This document shows positions 43,604-56,100 of a DNA stretch of 64,000 nt, piece by piece. The notes below the pieces were generated by a model. That model had not been told where the DNA came from and searched no databases. It worked only from the letters and a program-made list of their open reading frames with translations. The translations under genes and the position numbers were made by a program. Location of the stretch: NCBI GenBank assembly GCA_948144175.1, contig CANXME010002091.1, forward strand, positions 248,001-312,000, written 5' to 3'. The stretch is from Closterium sp. NIES-65 (lineage: Eukaryota; Streptophyta; Zygnematophyceae; Desmidiales; Closteriaceae). The stretch's first letter is position 1. Each line of letters begins with the position of its first letter.

Positions 43604-44689
43604 ATGGGTAACACGGCGGAGCAGCAGGCGGCGTTCGCGGCCTTCGACTTCGCGGGAAGCGCGGCGTGGCGCGACTATTTCAACAACCTCACCATTCCGC
43701 CGGATAGAGCCAACGATCCCGCCGTACTCCGCCGGTACAGACAAAAGTTCTTCCGCCAGTGCGTAGACTCCGACTTCCAAGTCGACCCTCTGCAGCCCGC
43801 CGCTTCCCCCGCCTCCGCCACGCCCCCCGCCTCGTCCGCCTATGCCGCGCCCTCCTCCGCCTCCACTGCGCCCCGACCCTCAGCCTCGGGCCGAGCCTCG
43901 GCAGCTGGCACGGGAGGCAGCGGCGCTCCTGGCAGCAGCGGCAGAACCGGAGGTACTACCAGCAGTAGCACTGGCGGTTCCACAGGTGGTAACACGCGCA
44001 TGGGCCTGCAGACATACACGTTCGTGGCGCACGCGTGGGTGGTAACGATGGCGCTGGTCGCGCTCTTCCCCCTGTGCCCGCGCGCGCTGCTCGTGTGTGC
44101 CTTCCGCTTCGCCCTGTTCGGCGGGCTCGTCGCGTCCGCCCTCTCCATCCTGCAGCGCCACGGCCGCCCCGCCGCGCTCTCCCTCCCCGCACTCAAATCC
44201 TGGCTGCAAACCCTCCTAACCGGACCCCACCTCCTCACGCTCATGCACTGCTCCGTCTTCCTCCCGTCCCCGCACCCCATCGCGCTCGCGCTCCTGCCCC
44301 TCGCCGCGCGCTCCCTCCTCCCGCTCACCACGCATCTCCAGCAGAACTTCAGCCAGGCAAGCCTCTACCGATCATACCTTTCAAAACCCTGCGAGTGGGT
44401 AGCAGCAAATCGACAACAGGTAGAGCTATTCACAGCAAACACAGAGGTCATGCTAGGGCCTCTCCTAGCGTTCTACCTGCTGACTCCCCAGCGCAGCTTC
44501 TTCCAGGTGTTTCTGTACTGGCAGCTGCTCAAGATGCGGTTTCACGCGCCGGCATCGGCGTGGTATCACCGGCAGATCTGGGGGCATTTGGAGACGACGG
44601 TGCTGCCGCATGTGCAGCGGTACGTGCCAATGCTGATGACGCCCATTGGGTATGTGCAGCGATGGTTCCAGAGTATGGGCCGGGCTTGA
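43604..44689 (+). CDS. TMEM33/Pom33 family membrane protein
   Basis: Single-exon gene of 361 residues. The N-terminal region WRDYFNNLTIPPDRANDPAV followed by RRYRQKFFRQCVDSDFQVDP is the plant TMEM33 signature. A low-complexity Ala/Ser/Gly/Thr linker (about residues 65-130) precedes hydrophobic segments (TFVAHAWVVTMALVALFPL, ALLVCAFRFALFGGLVAS, then LLPLAARSLLPL and VMLGPLLAFYLL). The C terminus is HVQRYVPMLMTPIGYVQRWF. Family members sit in the ER and nuclear envelope, shape reticular ER and bind nuclear pores. The linker is longer than I expect for the family. The start ATG at 43604 gives MGNTAEQQAAFAAFDF. Downstream the 3' end of the CDS is repeated three times. Confidence 0.85.
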   Translation: MGNTAEQQAAFAAFDFAGSAAWRDYFNNLTIPPDRANDPAVLRRYRQKFFRQCVDSDFQVDPLQPAASPASATPPASSAYAAPSSASTAPRPSASGRASAAGTGGSGAPGSSGRTGGTTSSSTGGSTGGNTRMGLQTYTFVAHAWVVTMALVALFPLCPRALLVCAFRFALFGGLVASALSILQRHGRPAALSLPALKSWLQTLLTGPHLLTLMHCSVFLPSPHPIALALLPLAARSLLPLTTHLQQNFSQASLYRSYLSKPCEWVAANRQQVELFTANTEVMLGPLLAFYLLTPQRSFFQVFLYWQLLKMRFHAPASAWYHRQIWGHLETTVLPHVQRYVPMLMTPIGYVQRWFQSMGRA

Positions 44690-44769
44690 TGCGGTGGGAG
44701 AAGGGGGAGGGGGGAAGAGGTGAGGAGGGGAGGAGGAGGGGAGGAGGAAAGGGAGAAGGGAGAAGGCGA

Positions 44770-45185
44770 CTATGCTGCCACACTTGCACGGGTATGTGCC
44801 GGTGCTGCTGACGCCCATTGGGTATGAGCAGAGGTGGTTCCGATCCATGGGGCGGGCTCGATGCTGTGGTGCAGCACACTGAGGAGGAGGTGTAAACGGA
44901 GCAGTGGAGGGGGCAAGGAGGAGGAGGTAGTGGTACGTGCCGGTGCTGCTCTCACTTGTATGTGAAGTGCAGGGGTGGCTCCGGTCCATGGGCAGGGCTT
45001 GATGCGATAGGTACAGAAAGCAGGTGAGAAGGTGCGAGGGGAGGAGTGAAGGAGGAGAGAAGGAGTTGAGGAGGAGGGGAGGGTGGAGGCGACTGTGCCG
45101 TCTCACGTGCAGCGGTAGGGTACGAGCCGGTGCTGCTCATTTGAGTTTCTAAGTCTGGTTTCACTCCGTAGGTCGTACTCGTTGC
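44770..45185 (+). repeat. Three decayed copies of the TMEM33 3' end
   Basis: Segments at 44773-44872, 44934-45006 and 45093-45165 resemble the last 90 bases of the TMEM33 CDS (CATGTGCAGCGGTACGTGCC ... GGTTCCAGAGTATGGG). GGAGGAGG-rich spacers separate them. They decay with distance. None continues the TMEM33 frame. Confidence 0.75.
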
Positions 45186-45862
45186 GTTTGCTGCAGCACA
45201 CGGGGGAAGGGGTGCTGAGGACACAGAGGAGGGGACGTTTAGGAAGTGGGAAAGGAGAAGTAGCATGGGTTCTGTCTCATGCATATTGGCCGTTTGATCA
45301 ACTGGTTTGACCTTGGCCCTTTTGAGGCGATTCGAAAGTCACTTGGGAGGGGGACAGGTTGGAAGAGAGTTGGGAGGGAGGGGGACATTCTTGCGGACCA
45401 GTGGGGAGGGGACCATGCAGCTGCCCATGGGCGAGGCGGTGATGCACCAAGTGGGGCTTGCCTGGCCGGCTGGAAGTGCTGTATGGGTGGGTACTGTTTT
45501 GCCTTGCCTAGATGTTGGAATGGCGTTTCGAGTGACACTTGATGAGGGATTGCTAATGCAGCATGAGAGGTTGCTAAAGCACTTGGCTTTCTCTCTTTGT
45601 TATGATGAGGGATTTATTACCTTACCTACCTCACTACCCTGCAGAACTGCACCTGACATGGATTAGTATCTCCTTACACGATGTCCTTCATGAAACATGG
45701 TACAGTATAGCATTTTACGAATACACTGCAATAGCCAGCAATGCAGCACAACATAACCTACTTGCATTGCATTGCAAACAAACACAGACAGAGTGAGCCT
45801 GACAAAATTGCGTGGACACAAGCTCTACCAGCACAGAGCAAACCCTAGACGCCAGATTGAAA
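45186..45862. other. Spacer between convergent TMEM33 and eIF3d genes
   Basis: Probably 3' untranslated sequence of both genes. No conserved protein or repeat is visible. Confidence 0.4.
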
Positions 45863-48800
45863 TCACGCAGCAGCATTGGAGTCAGTTGCTGCTGCTGCCT
45901 CTGCGTCGCCATCAGCCGCTTCTGCGGGCGGTGGGGCCTGGTCCTCCTGCACAGTGCACCAGTGCCACGAGTGCATTCAGAGAAGAGGGAGGCAGCATGA
46001 GGCTCACACATGAGACACACTATGGCAAGAGGCAGGGTGGATATAAAGTAAAGAGTCACTTGGGGAGACCTTACCTCGGGAATAGGGGGAGGGGAGAGAG
46101 GAGGGGGGCTTACCTCGGCAAGGGGCTCCTCCACATAGTCATTGTCAAACGCGTCTGATGGCACCTCGTACAGCCTGCATGGGGGGGGGAGAGGGGGGTT
46201 GGGGGGAGAGAGTGCATGTGTGGGGGTCGGAGAAAGAGAGATTGTGAGGGAGAAGGAGTGGTGTGGGGCATGAAGGCACCAGGTGGACATGTTGTGGCAG
46301 CCTGAAAAACTAGACTGAGGAAGGGCTTGCCTACCTGGGGGAGGGCTCACCTGAGGAAGGGCTTCTTGGGGTCCTTGACGATAAGGTGCCTAGCACCTGG
46401 AAGAAAGGAAGGGCTTACCCACGTGGGGGAGGGTTTACCTGAGAAAAGGTTTACCTGAGGAAGGGCTTGTTGGGGTCCTTGACGATGAGGTATTTGCCGT
46501 CCTCGAGCTTCATACACATGTCCACTATGTGCTGTTGGTGGGGATGGGGGTGGGGATGGGGGTGGGGAGGGGGGGGAATGGGAAGTGCGGGCGACACACG
46601 AGGAACAGGGAGGGAGGGATGTGTGAGACAAGGCAGACGATGAGGTACTTGCCGTCCTCGAGCGTCATACACATGTCCACTATGTGCTGTTGGTGATGGG
46701 GGGGAGAGGAAGAACAGGGAAGTGTGATTGAGAGACGGAGAAACAGGAAGGGATGGGTGAGACAAGGCAGAGAAGACTTTTGAGTCGACTCAAGAGACGG
46801 AGAAACAGGAAGGGATGGGTGAGACAAGGCAGAGAAGACTTTTGAGTCGACTCAAGAGACGGAGAAACAGGAAGGGATGGGTGAGACAAGGCAGAGAAGA
46901 CTTTTGAGTCGACTCAAGAGACGGAGAAACAGGAAGGGATGGGTGAGACAAGGCAGAGAAGACTTTTGAGTCGACTCAAGAGACGGAGAAACAGGAAGGG
47001 ATGGGTGAGACAAGGCAGAGAAGACTTTTGAGTCGACTCAAGAGACGGAGAAACAGGAAGGGATGGGTGAGACAAGGCAGAGAAGAGGCATGCTCCACAC
47101 ACATGTGGCACGTGGTGGTGGTGAGGATGGGCGGATGGGATGAGGGCTTTAAGGAACGGAGGCGGGACATGAAAAAAGGTGAGGCACCAACAATGCATAC
47201 CCTGACAAAGCGTGACCATGCCATTGACACCCTTCACGATGCCCCACGTGCCCCACGTGCCCCACATCCCCCCCATGCCCCACATCCCCCCCATGCCCCC
47301 CATGTGCCGCATGCACACAACGCACCTTGACGATGCCCCACATGTTGGTGGACGAGAGCGTGATCTGCATCGCCAGCTCCCTTGCCTTGTAGATGATGGT
47401 GTCTGTACCCCATGCCCCCCATGCTCCCCATGCCCCACATGCCCTGTATGCCCCCCATGCCCCCCATGCCCCCCATGCCCCACATGCCCTGTATGCCCCC
47501 CATGCCGTGCACACACAGCACGCACTTTGACGATGCCCCACATGTTGGTGGACGAGAGCGTGATCTGCATCGCCAGCTCACGCGGCTTGTACGCCTGAGA
47601 GGACGAGGGGCGGGAGGGAGGCGAGGGGAGAGAGGATAGGGAGGGGAGAGAAAGGAAGAAGCGTGAGACGTGGTGCGTGGAGCAGTAGAGAAGGGTGAAA
47701 AGAGACTGCATGTGATGTGAGGGAGCCAAGAGGAGAGTGCATGCATGGTCCGAGTAGAGGGAACGGTGACAGTGTCGGAACAATGGATTGACCAGCGTTG
47801 ACCCACGTTGACGGGCACTGACCTGCACTGCGAGGATGGTGTGCTTGAGGTTGTTCTTGGGGAACACTCGCGACACGTACCCTAGCTTCATCTGCACTCC
47901 CCAGCGGAGAGAAAGGGGAAATGGGGGGGGCGGAGAGAAAGGAGAAATGGGGGGGAAGGCGGGGGAAGGGGAGGTGTGGAGGGGGGGGGAGAATGCGGGA
48001 TGTAGAGCAGTTAGCTTGCTTGGGTTACACTGGCAACATGTACCCACAGCTTCATCGGCAAATGCGGCAGGCGAGGAGCGTGGGCAGAGGTGAGGAGCGT
48101 GGGCAGAGGTGAGGAGTGTGGGCAGAGGCGAGGAGCGTGGGCAGAGGTGAGGAGCGTGGGCAGAGGTGAGGAGCGTGGGCAGAGGTGAGGAGCGTGGGCA
48201 GAGGTGAGGAGCGTGGGCAGAGGTGAGGAGCGTGGGCAGAGGCGAGGAGCGTGGGCAGAGGCAGCAGCACCGAAGCAGTCAATGCGAGGAGAGAGAGACA
48301 AAGGAACCAGAGTCTCCATAACCCATTCCCGCTTCCCCACACGCCACCCTTCCCTCGATCGAACTCTCCCCCGCTCAACGCCCACTGCACTCCCCCCACC
48401 CTGCCAAGCGCACCAGATCGGCCCCTGCGAGCAGCGCTTGCACCGTCCACTTGGCGAGCTTGTTGCTGTTGTTCTTCAGCTCCGTTGCCAGGACCTGAGG
48501 CAGAGGAGAGGGGGCGAGGGGCAGCACGGCAGCACCGCACACGCATGGGCGCATCAAGCAGTGCGTGAGTGGGGCGCCCAGAGACAGCCCTTTGGGGCAT
48601 GCGACTGCTCTTGAGGCCAGCCAGATACGCCGCGCAACGCAACACAGCCACTGTGATGTGAATGTGGAGCGCATTTGCAACACCTCACCGCGCCGCGCTG
48701 GTTGTCGATCTTGGCTCGCCAGTCCACGCCCGTGACCTTGGGATCAAACTCGTTGAGCGCATTCACCGTCGCCAGCATCTCCTGCCCCCGCATGTCCACC

Positions 48801-51800
48801 ACTGCGTCTAACTCGCACCGCACCACCAGAGGCATGTCCTGCAGGGGAGCGGAGGGGAGCAGGCAGGGGGGTGTGAGAGGCAAGTAATATGCATATGTGT
48901 GTGCGCGTGTGGTGCAAGTAAAAGCATCTCTTGCCCCCTCATGTCCACCACCGCGTCTAGCTCACAGCACACCACCAATGGCATGTCCTGCAGGGGCGAG
49001 AGAGGGGTCACAGCACATAGCACAGCAGAAACGAATCAGCTGCATGCTTTAAGGCTCAGACCCAACACTCCAGTGCCTAGCCGCTCCCCCTATCTTCACT
49101 CTCCCCTCCTAACCCCCACTCCTCTCAGCATGCACTCACCCCATCCAGCATCCACTTGCGGTAGCGGTACGCCACTAATGCCACCTCCTCGCCCTCCATT
49201 TCCACCACCTCAACCCCCCGCGCCCCAGCATGTGGCCACTCACCCCTTCCAACACCCAGTCACCCCACTCAACCGCTCATCACTCACCCCGTCCAGCATC
49301 CACTTGCGGTAGCGGTACGCCACGGACGCCACCTCCTCGCCCTCCGCTGCAAACGGATTCGCCTCCGCGAACTGGCGCTTGGCTCCCTTCTGCTCCCACA
49401 TGCACAGACACCACACACGCACATGCACACACACGCAGAAGCACACACAGACACAGACACGCGGGAGATGGGGCAGCAGGGAAGGCGGGCACACAAGTGT
49501 GACGATCCGTTTCTCAAACCTAAAATGACAAATCTGGCTCGCATTTAAAGAGGTAACCACCTCCTTGACCAGGCATTCACAACACCCCCCGTCCCCATCG
49601 ACCTCACCTGGTGCTCACCCCACTGACTCACCTTCTTGACGATCTGCTGCGAGAAGTTCTGGTTGATAAACGTGACCTCCTGGCTGAGCGCACCACGTGC
49701 CCGTAACCATGCTTGCTTCACAGCACCCAGTGAACTTATAGTGCACCCACTCACCCCACCTTGTGCCCAGTGCGTGCGTTAACCTTACCTTGTTGACGAT
49801 CTGCTGCGAGAAGTTCTGGTTGATGAACGTCGCCTCCTGGCTCAGCGACGCGATGCCGTTGATGCTGTCCTCTGCCGCCGGCTCTATGCCCGTTGCTGTC
49901 TCGTTCACCTGTAGCAGGCGAGTAACAAGGATGGGAAAGAGCAAGGGAAGGAGGGTCAGGGAAGGGAGGAGGCTTGCTTGGGATGATGCCATCCCACGAG
50001 TCGAGCACATGGAGCGCGCAGGGAGGGAGCACTACCAAACACGAGCACCACGCATCCCGCCTCACACCAAACGGCACACTGCGAAACACTCCAGAACTAC
50101 TCACCGTGAGCAGATCAAACGAGGAGTCCCGCTGGTCGAAGAACAGCTTCCCCCCGCTCTTATGCACGACCACGTCCCACGAGTACACGGAGCGAGGCGC
50201 GCACATGAGCGTGGAGAGGATGGCGTCCGTGGCAAAGACCGCGGGCGCGTCTCCGCCCTCCGCCGCCAGCCGCTTCACCACGGGGTCGTCACTCGTCGTC
50301 ACCTTGTGGAACTGGCGCGTTTCACACCTCTCCAACGGCCGCTCCGACTACAGTGAGTAAAGGGAGAGAGGGAAGGGGGGACGGGGGAGGGGAAGGAGAG
50401 GGGAAGGGAAAAGTGGGGAGGGAAGAGGGAAGGGGGGTGTGGGGGTGACGTGGAGTGGTGGGGAGGGGATGGGAGAAAGGAAGCCAGGGGAAGAAGGGAG
50501 GATTCGAACAAGGGGCAAGAGCATCAACGGCCATACCTTGGGGTTGACTCGGTCAACGGCCATACCTTGGGGTTGACTCGGTCAAACGTCTTGTCGTAAT
50601 ACTCGAGCGCGCCGCACGTCGTACTGCAACAGAAGAGTAGGGACGTAAGGCGTTGAGGGGGCCGTGTGAGAGAAAGGGACGATAATCCACAGGGAGGAGG
50701 AATAGGAGAGGGGAGGGGAGGGGAGGGGAGGGGAGGGGAGAGGAGGGAAGGAAGAGAAAGGGAGAAGAGGGGAAGGAGCAGTTGAGGAAGGAAGGGAAAG
50801 TACTGCAATGGTAGGGCGAAAAAACAAGTCAACTACCTCATTCTTCACACTCTCCCTCCCTATCTCTCTTTCTCTCTCCCTCCCTCCTTCCCTGCCCCCT
50901 CCCCTTCCCCCTCCCTCCCTCCTTCCCTCCCTCCCTCCCTCCCTCCCTCCCTCCCTCCCTCCCTCCCTCCCTCCCTCCCTCCCTCCCTCCCTCCCTCCTT
51001 CTCCCCCTCTCCCCCTCCCCTTCGCCCTCTCTCCAACTCACACGTCCTGCGGCTCGCCCGCGTTGAAGGAGAGCTTCGAAAGAGCGGAGAGCGGGATCTG
51101 TTCGAGCACCACCCACTCGGGCCGGATGTCCACGGAGCTGTTGTACGTCGCGCGCTCTCTCTCTGCCCCCCCTCCCCTCACCCTTTTTCAAACTCCTCCA
51201 CCCCCCCCCCCCCCCCCCTCCTCTCTCAAACTCACACGTCCTGGGGCTCCCCTGCGTTGAAGGAGAGCTTGGAGAGAGCGGAGAGCGGGATCTGTTCGAG
51301 CACCACCCACTCGGGCCGGATGTCGACGGAGCTGTTGTACGTCGCGCGCTGCGCGTTGCGGTCGTAGTACGGGTTCCACTGCCCGCGCTTCTGCTGCTGC
51401 ATGCGCTGCTGCCGCTGCCGCTCCCTGTCCGCGCCCGCGCCGCTGTCGCGCCCGTCGCGCTTCCCCTCCTCCCCGCGCCGGTTCTGGAACCGATTCTGAG
51501 GGAGCGGCGGAACGCGGACGGGTGGGAAACATTGGGGCAGCGCAGAGGAACGGAGAATGAAGTGGAAATCGAAGCGGCCAGCGAGGAGAGAAGAATAAGT
51601 GAGATAAAAACGGAGGTCACAATCGCGGTGAGTGAGAAGAATTAGATTGGAAATAAAAGGTGGAATTGGACCAAGGAGCGGGAGAAGAAAATGAGGCTTA
51701 AGAGGGGGGGTGGTGGGGGGTTGGGAGGTGAGGAAGGGGGGATCATGGGGGGGAAGGGGGGATGATGGGGGAGCGAAAGGGGAGGGGGGGAGGGGAGTGC

Positions 51801-52723
51801 GGAAAGGGCGGGCGAACCTGGAAGAAGCGGCGGGGCCCGTAGCGAGGCTTCTGCACAGGCTTGGTGTCCACCAGTTGAAACGAGTCCTGCAATGATGACG
51901 TGGACGACCGGGGTGACGTGGATGGTGACAATGACGTGGACGATTAGGATTGGTGATGACGGGATGGACGGGTGCGGGAGAGAAACGAAGGAGGAATTGA
52001 GCAGTCGATAAGAGGCAGGCGAAACGCGGCGAGCAGCTTGATACCATGCGAGAGCCAATAGCTCGAATAGGCGGGGGATGCAGAGAGGTGAGACGAGCGC
52101 TACGCGACAACGGAGGCCACCCACCTCATCCTGGTCCTGGAAGAAGGAGAAGGCGGCATTCACCCCGCCCGCCCCGCCCTGGCGATCACGATCGTAGCGA
52201 CCTGCGAAATCGGCGAAATAAAGCGACGGATTTGCGAAGGAGTGACAGGAGCGAGAGAGACGGACGAGATGAGAACTCGGTAAACGACCCCTCGATACAC
52301 GATAACTGAGTGACAGGTGGGACCTCGAGAGGCGATGCCTGCAGCAGAAACAGCGGGATCAAAAGACTCGCTAAACCCTAGCTGAATGGGATCGGCCCCT
52401 ACCCACTGGCAGCGGCATGACTGCCGCAAACAATCTGAGCGTTACAGCCGGAGGCTCCACTAATTCCACGTAACGCGATCGAAACGGATAAACCTAGCAG
52501 AGAGCAAGGGATCGGAAGCGCGAAACCGCGGTGCACGGCACGCGGCACGAGACGTACGGTATCCTTGGGAGGTCCAGTCCGCTGCGCGGCCGACGCGGTC
52601 GCCCTTATTGAACGGCGCGTACGGGACGTCTTTAAACTGCTCGGGGAGAGTGGTGGGTCCCCAGCCGTCGGGGTTATCGGAGAGCACTGGCACGGGGAAA
52701 TGGGCCTCGCGCACGGGCGCCAT
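45863..52723 (-). CDS. Translation initiation factor eIF3 subunit d
   Basis: Fifteen exons in phase give 561 residues: 52558-52723, 52125-52201, 51818-51886, 51236-51495, 50566-50623, 50105-50347, 49789-49908, 49288-49389, 48689-48838, 48414-48494, 47823-47891, 47526-47594, 46455-46531, 46114-46174, 45863-45946 (TGA). The protein starts [20 protein letters not shown]. It contains [161 protein letters not shown] and an acidic tail. eIF3d is the cap-contacting subunit of eIF3 on the 40S ribosome. The full family length is present. The introns hold partial duplicates of at least seven exons and several minisatellites. Confidence 0.93.
46351..46394 (-). repeat. Partial duplicate of eIF3d exon 13 (3' part)
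   Basis: Encodes [13 protein letters not shown] with a GTGAGC donor; the real exon 46455-46531 reads [13 protein letters not shown]. Confidence 0.75.
46640..46686 (-). repeat. Partial duplicate of eIF3d exon 13 (5' part)
   Basis: [16 protein letters not shown] with the same CCAACAG acceptor as the real exon. It ends at a GTCTGC donor-like site, so it is shorter. Confidence 0.75.
46743..47086. repeat. 62-bp tandem array in an eIF3d intron
   Basis: About 5.5 near-identical copies; unit starts at 46781, 46843 and 46905 show the period. Each contains the 14-base palindrome TTGAGTCGACTCAA. Confidence 0.93.
47326..47402 (-). repeat. Duplicate of eIF3d exon 12
   Basis: Reads [20 protein letters not shown] then IVK and a GTGCGT donor, with a changed 5' end; the real exon 47526-47594 reads [10 protein letters not shown]. 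The flanking CCCCATGCCCCACATGCC repeats are shared too. Confidence 0.8.
48062..48255. repeat. 19-bp minisatellite in an eIF3d intron
   Basis: About ten copies of GAGGAGCGTGGGCAGAGGT. Confidence 0.93.
48926..48987 (-). repeat. Partial duplicate of eIF3d exon 9
   Basis: Acceptor CCCTGCAG plus [20 protein letters not shown], without a donor; the real exon is 48689-48838. Confidence 0.8.
49140..49200 (-). repeat. Partial duplicate of eIF3d exon 8
   Basis: Encodes [19 protein letters not shown] with the same GTGAGT donor as the real exon 49288-49389. Confidence 0.8.
49632..49683 (-). repeat. Partial duplicate of eIF3d exon 7
   Basis: Encodes [17 protein letters not shown] with a GTGAGT donor; the real exon 49789-49908 has [17 protein letters not shown]. 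Confidence 0.8.
50531..50588 (-). repeat. 29-bp duplication of an exon 5/donor junction in eIF3d
   Basis: GTCAACCCCAAG plus the donor GTATGGCC occurs twice in tandem, giving two competing 5' splice sites 29 bp apart. Confidence 0.85.
50696..51010. repeat. Purine/pyrimidine simple repeats in an eIF3d intron
   Basis: GAGGG repeats at 50696-50755 and a CCCT repeat run of about 70 bases at 50920-50998. Confidence 0.85.
51042..51162 (-). repeat. Duplicate of the 3' half of eIF3d exon 4
   Basis: Near-identical to 51236-51356: [20 protein letters not shown] and on to GEPQD, with the same GTGAGT donor and a GGCAG acceptor candidate. Use of both copies would repeat a conserved segment. Confidence 0.85.
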
Positions 52724-53105
52724 GGCGTTCAATCAAACCGCGATTTGATCACCAGGAGACTGTATCGCTAGTAATCTGTCCGTTATTCGGTACAGACACG
52801 GTGTTACGAGCCGCGTGATCCCAGGAATTAGTGTGGCTGAGGGCAGTGAAACCCTAGAAACAACTGTGCCAGCAAATCGCTGGTCTAGCAGAAAGAGAGG
52901 GAGAAGATAGGCGTGTGTGAGAAGAGGAGATCGAAGGGGTGCGCACGGAAATCTCGATGTCCCCGCTAACAGCTGCGATGATTCTCAGACATAAAAGTCA
53001 AGAGGATGTTTCATATTTACAATGTTAAAATATTTTGTACCTGCCACTTCTATCTCTTATAAACCAAACAATCCCATCCTACGACGAACTTTTTGGTCGC
53101 AAATT

Positions 53106-56100
53106 CTAGCGAATCAACAGATTGTGTTTCGGCCGAGAAGATATTTGGACGAATTTATGGAAAATAACAGAAATTTCTTCCACGTATCGAGCATGAAACT
53201 CGTCAACAGACTCTCCGTCTCGGGCAAACAGGGGCTTCCCAACCACAATCAATAGCTCCCTGCACGTCGAGAAACAGAGAGTCAGAATACGAATCAAAAT
53301 ATACCTCCTTGCATCAGCTAGACAAGCCGTTGCCATACCTGCGGAAGGGCATTGGCATGTGCCATACCCCCCTCATAAACGGGACGCCGATACGCCAATA
53401 GCGATTCACCACAGCCCAGAACTGGAGCAGCCAGAGTGGATCGTGCTTGAACAACTGCAGCATCATGACAAATGGAAGCACAAAAAGGAGGTGCAAGGCA
53501 AATAAGAAAGGAGAAACAGAAAGGTGAGCAGCATTGAAAGGAACAAACAGCGGAACCACCCTATCCAGCCAGTATGTAATTACGCAGTTGAAGGCATGTT
53601 GCTGCTTGTAACAGATTGCACACGCATGAGCATGGGGCGAGGAGTAGCACTGACCCCCACCTTTAATTTTGAGTCGACTCAAAAGTCAACTCTTTTAACT
53701 GGATGCCCACGCATGAGCATGGGCTGGGAGTTGCACTGACCTGGGTCTCATTGAAGCAGTACATTGGAACCACCCCCACCTTCTCCTCCACTGCTATGCG
53801 TGCAAACCCACGCCTGATGTACACACGCCATGCCATACCATGCCATGCCATGCCATGCAATCAATGCACAAGTCACAACATGGGTAAGGTACAAATTCAG
53901 GCAATGGCCATCACCATGGGTTCAGCGCCGTTAACATTGCGCACTGCGCACTACAGTGACGAAGCCAACGCAAGCGAATGCAAGTCAACAAGTCAAGGAG
54001 ATTCAAAGCGATGCACTCACCTCCGCATGAGGTAGAGCACGTCTGTGTGAGGGTTGGTGCCCAGACACACCTCCCTGATGCCGCCCACCACTATGCCCAC
54101 CTGCCACCCGTGCATGCAGGGCCATGGGCGGGAGGAGGATGAGGTGCGTGAGAGGGAGGATAGAGGGTGGTGTGATCAAGGGTGGTGTGATCAAGGGTGG
54201 TGTGATCAAGGGTGGTGTGCATTGGTTGGAGGGAGGAAAGAAAAGGATTGGTAGGTTACCACAGCAGTGCCTGAAAATTGGGTTGCTACACCCACAGAGT
54301 CCCACTTTGCAGGGTGACTACACATGGTTTCCGTGTGACTGGGTTTGGCGATGATGCTGCCTCTGCTAGCGGGGATGGCTCCGGCCAGGTACCGCATGGT
54401 AACAGATGTGGGTTACTACACCCACCTATTCCCACACTGCAGGGTGACTACACTCACATGGTCGCCATGCCTGAGCTTGGCAATGATGCTGCCGCGGCTG
54501 GCAGGGATGGCGCCAGCCATATAGAGCATGGAGCGAATCACCGGCACCTCAAAGAAGGTGCTGTTGGCTGCTCCGAACAGCTCGCCTGGGGGATATGAGA
54601 GGTGAGGGGGATGAAGGAGGTGAGGAAGGTGAGAATGAGAGGGATGGGGTGGAGCGAGGGCGCGAGGTGCAGCATGGAGCGGGTGACAGGCACCTCAAAG
54701 AAGGTGCTGTTGGCCGCCCCGAACAGCTCGCTTGGAAGGGACGTATGGGAATGTGAGGGAGTGTGGGAGAAGAGAACAATGAGGGAGGTGCGGATCCCAT
54801 CCCATGCGCCCACACATGCCTTATCTGGAACAAATCTCTCTTTTTCTTTCTCTTTTTTCTTGTTTTGCACTGACCGTAAGTCAGCCAAGGTACCCCACGA
54901 GCAGGTCCTATGGGGGCACGACTACTTCTGTAATACCATGCCATGCATGTACCTGCAGACCTACATGGGGCCAAATACAACCATGTCATGTGCCCAGCAG
55001 ACCTACATGGGGCCAAATACAACCATGTCATGTGCTCAGCAGACCTACCGTGCGGGCAGAATGTGTCTTTCCAGAGGTGGGCGGTTTGCGTGAGCATGCT
55101 GCTGCTGTAGAACATGCGCCCGTGGGGGTGCGCCGTGAACAGGTACCCGCCACGTGGCACCTGCTGAGCTGGCACGATGACACGCACGCGTGTCATGTAG
55201 TGCGCCATTGCCTTGTATAGGAACTGCAGGAGCGGGAGAGAGAAAGAAAAGAGGAGAGGGGAGAGGGGAAGGGGGAGATGGGGAGAGGGAAGAGAGGAGA
55301 GGGGCAGGCAGGGAAGCGCGGGGAGCACATATCGGGGGAGAAATATCGGGAGAGGGAAGGGGGGTGGGGAGGAGTGCGCAGACAGGAAAATTATTAGGCT
55401 GATTTTGACATCACACAGAGATGTTAGACTTGTGAATTTAGTGCTTATGACAAACATCGAAGCTGCTTACAGTGAGTTTCTTGCGCCAGGCGGAGTTGTA
55501 ATAGAGGGGAATGAGGCGGAGGAAGAGCAGCAGCACCACCACCGCCACTGCGCCCTGCCAGCCGTACGCCCTGCCACGTCACACCAGAGATGAAACGCCG
55601 CATGCGCATGCGTACGCAGCAGATGACATGGTCAAATGAGCAGACATTTACACAAACGAACGTTGGAGCGAAGTTATTGTGGTGTACTGAGTCAGCACTT
55701 GCTGAGTTAGCAAGCGTTTATTGTTTGATAAGAGTTTGACTGATTAGATCAGAGTTATCTGGTTCTGGCAAAGCTGACTAGAACTGGAAACCTCAACCAG
55801 AGTTGACCTTATTGACTGCACATAACAAGATTGGACTTATAATCCAGCTTTTTTACCAGAGACATGTCAAATTGACCAGGGTTGACCTTGTTGACCCCGT
55901 TGACTCACCTGTACCCGTAGAAGCAGGCCAGCGTGGCGAGCGTGCAGGGGAGGGGCGTGTACGGCAGCATGTGATAAACGAACACGATGGCCGCGTGCCA
56001 CGCGCTCATTCGTCCACGTGGCACCAGGTCGCGCATCTCCATCCCCTCGGCCGCCAGGCGACGTCGCACAGTCGCCTCGTCGTCGTCCGCTGTGTACGCG

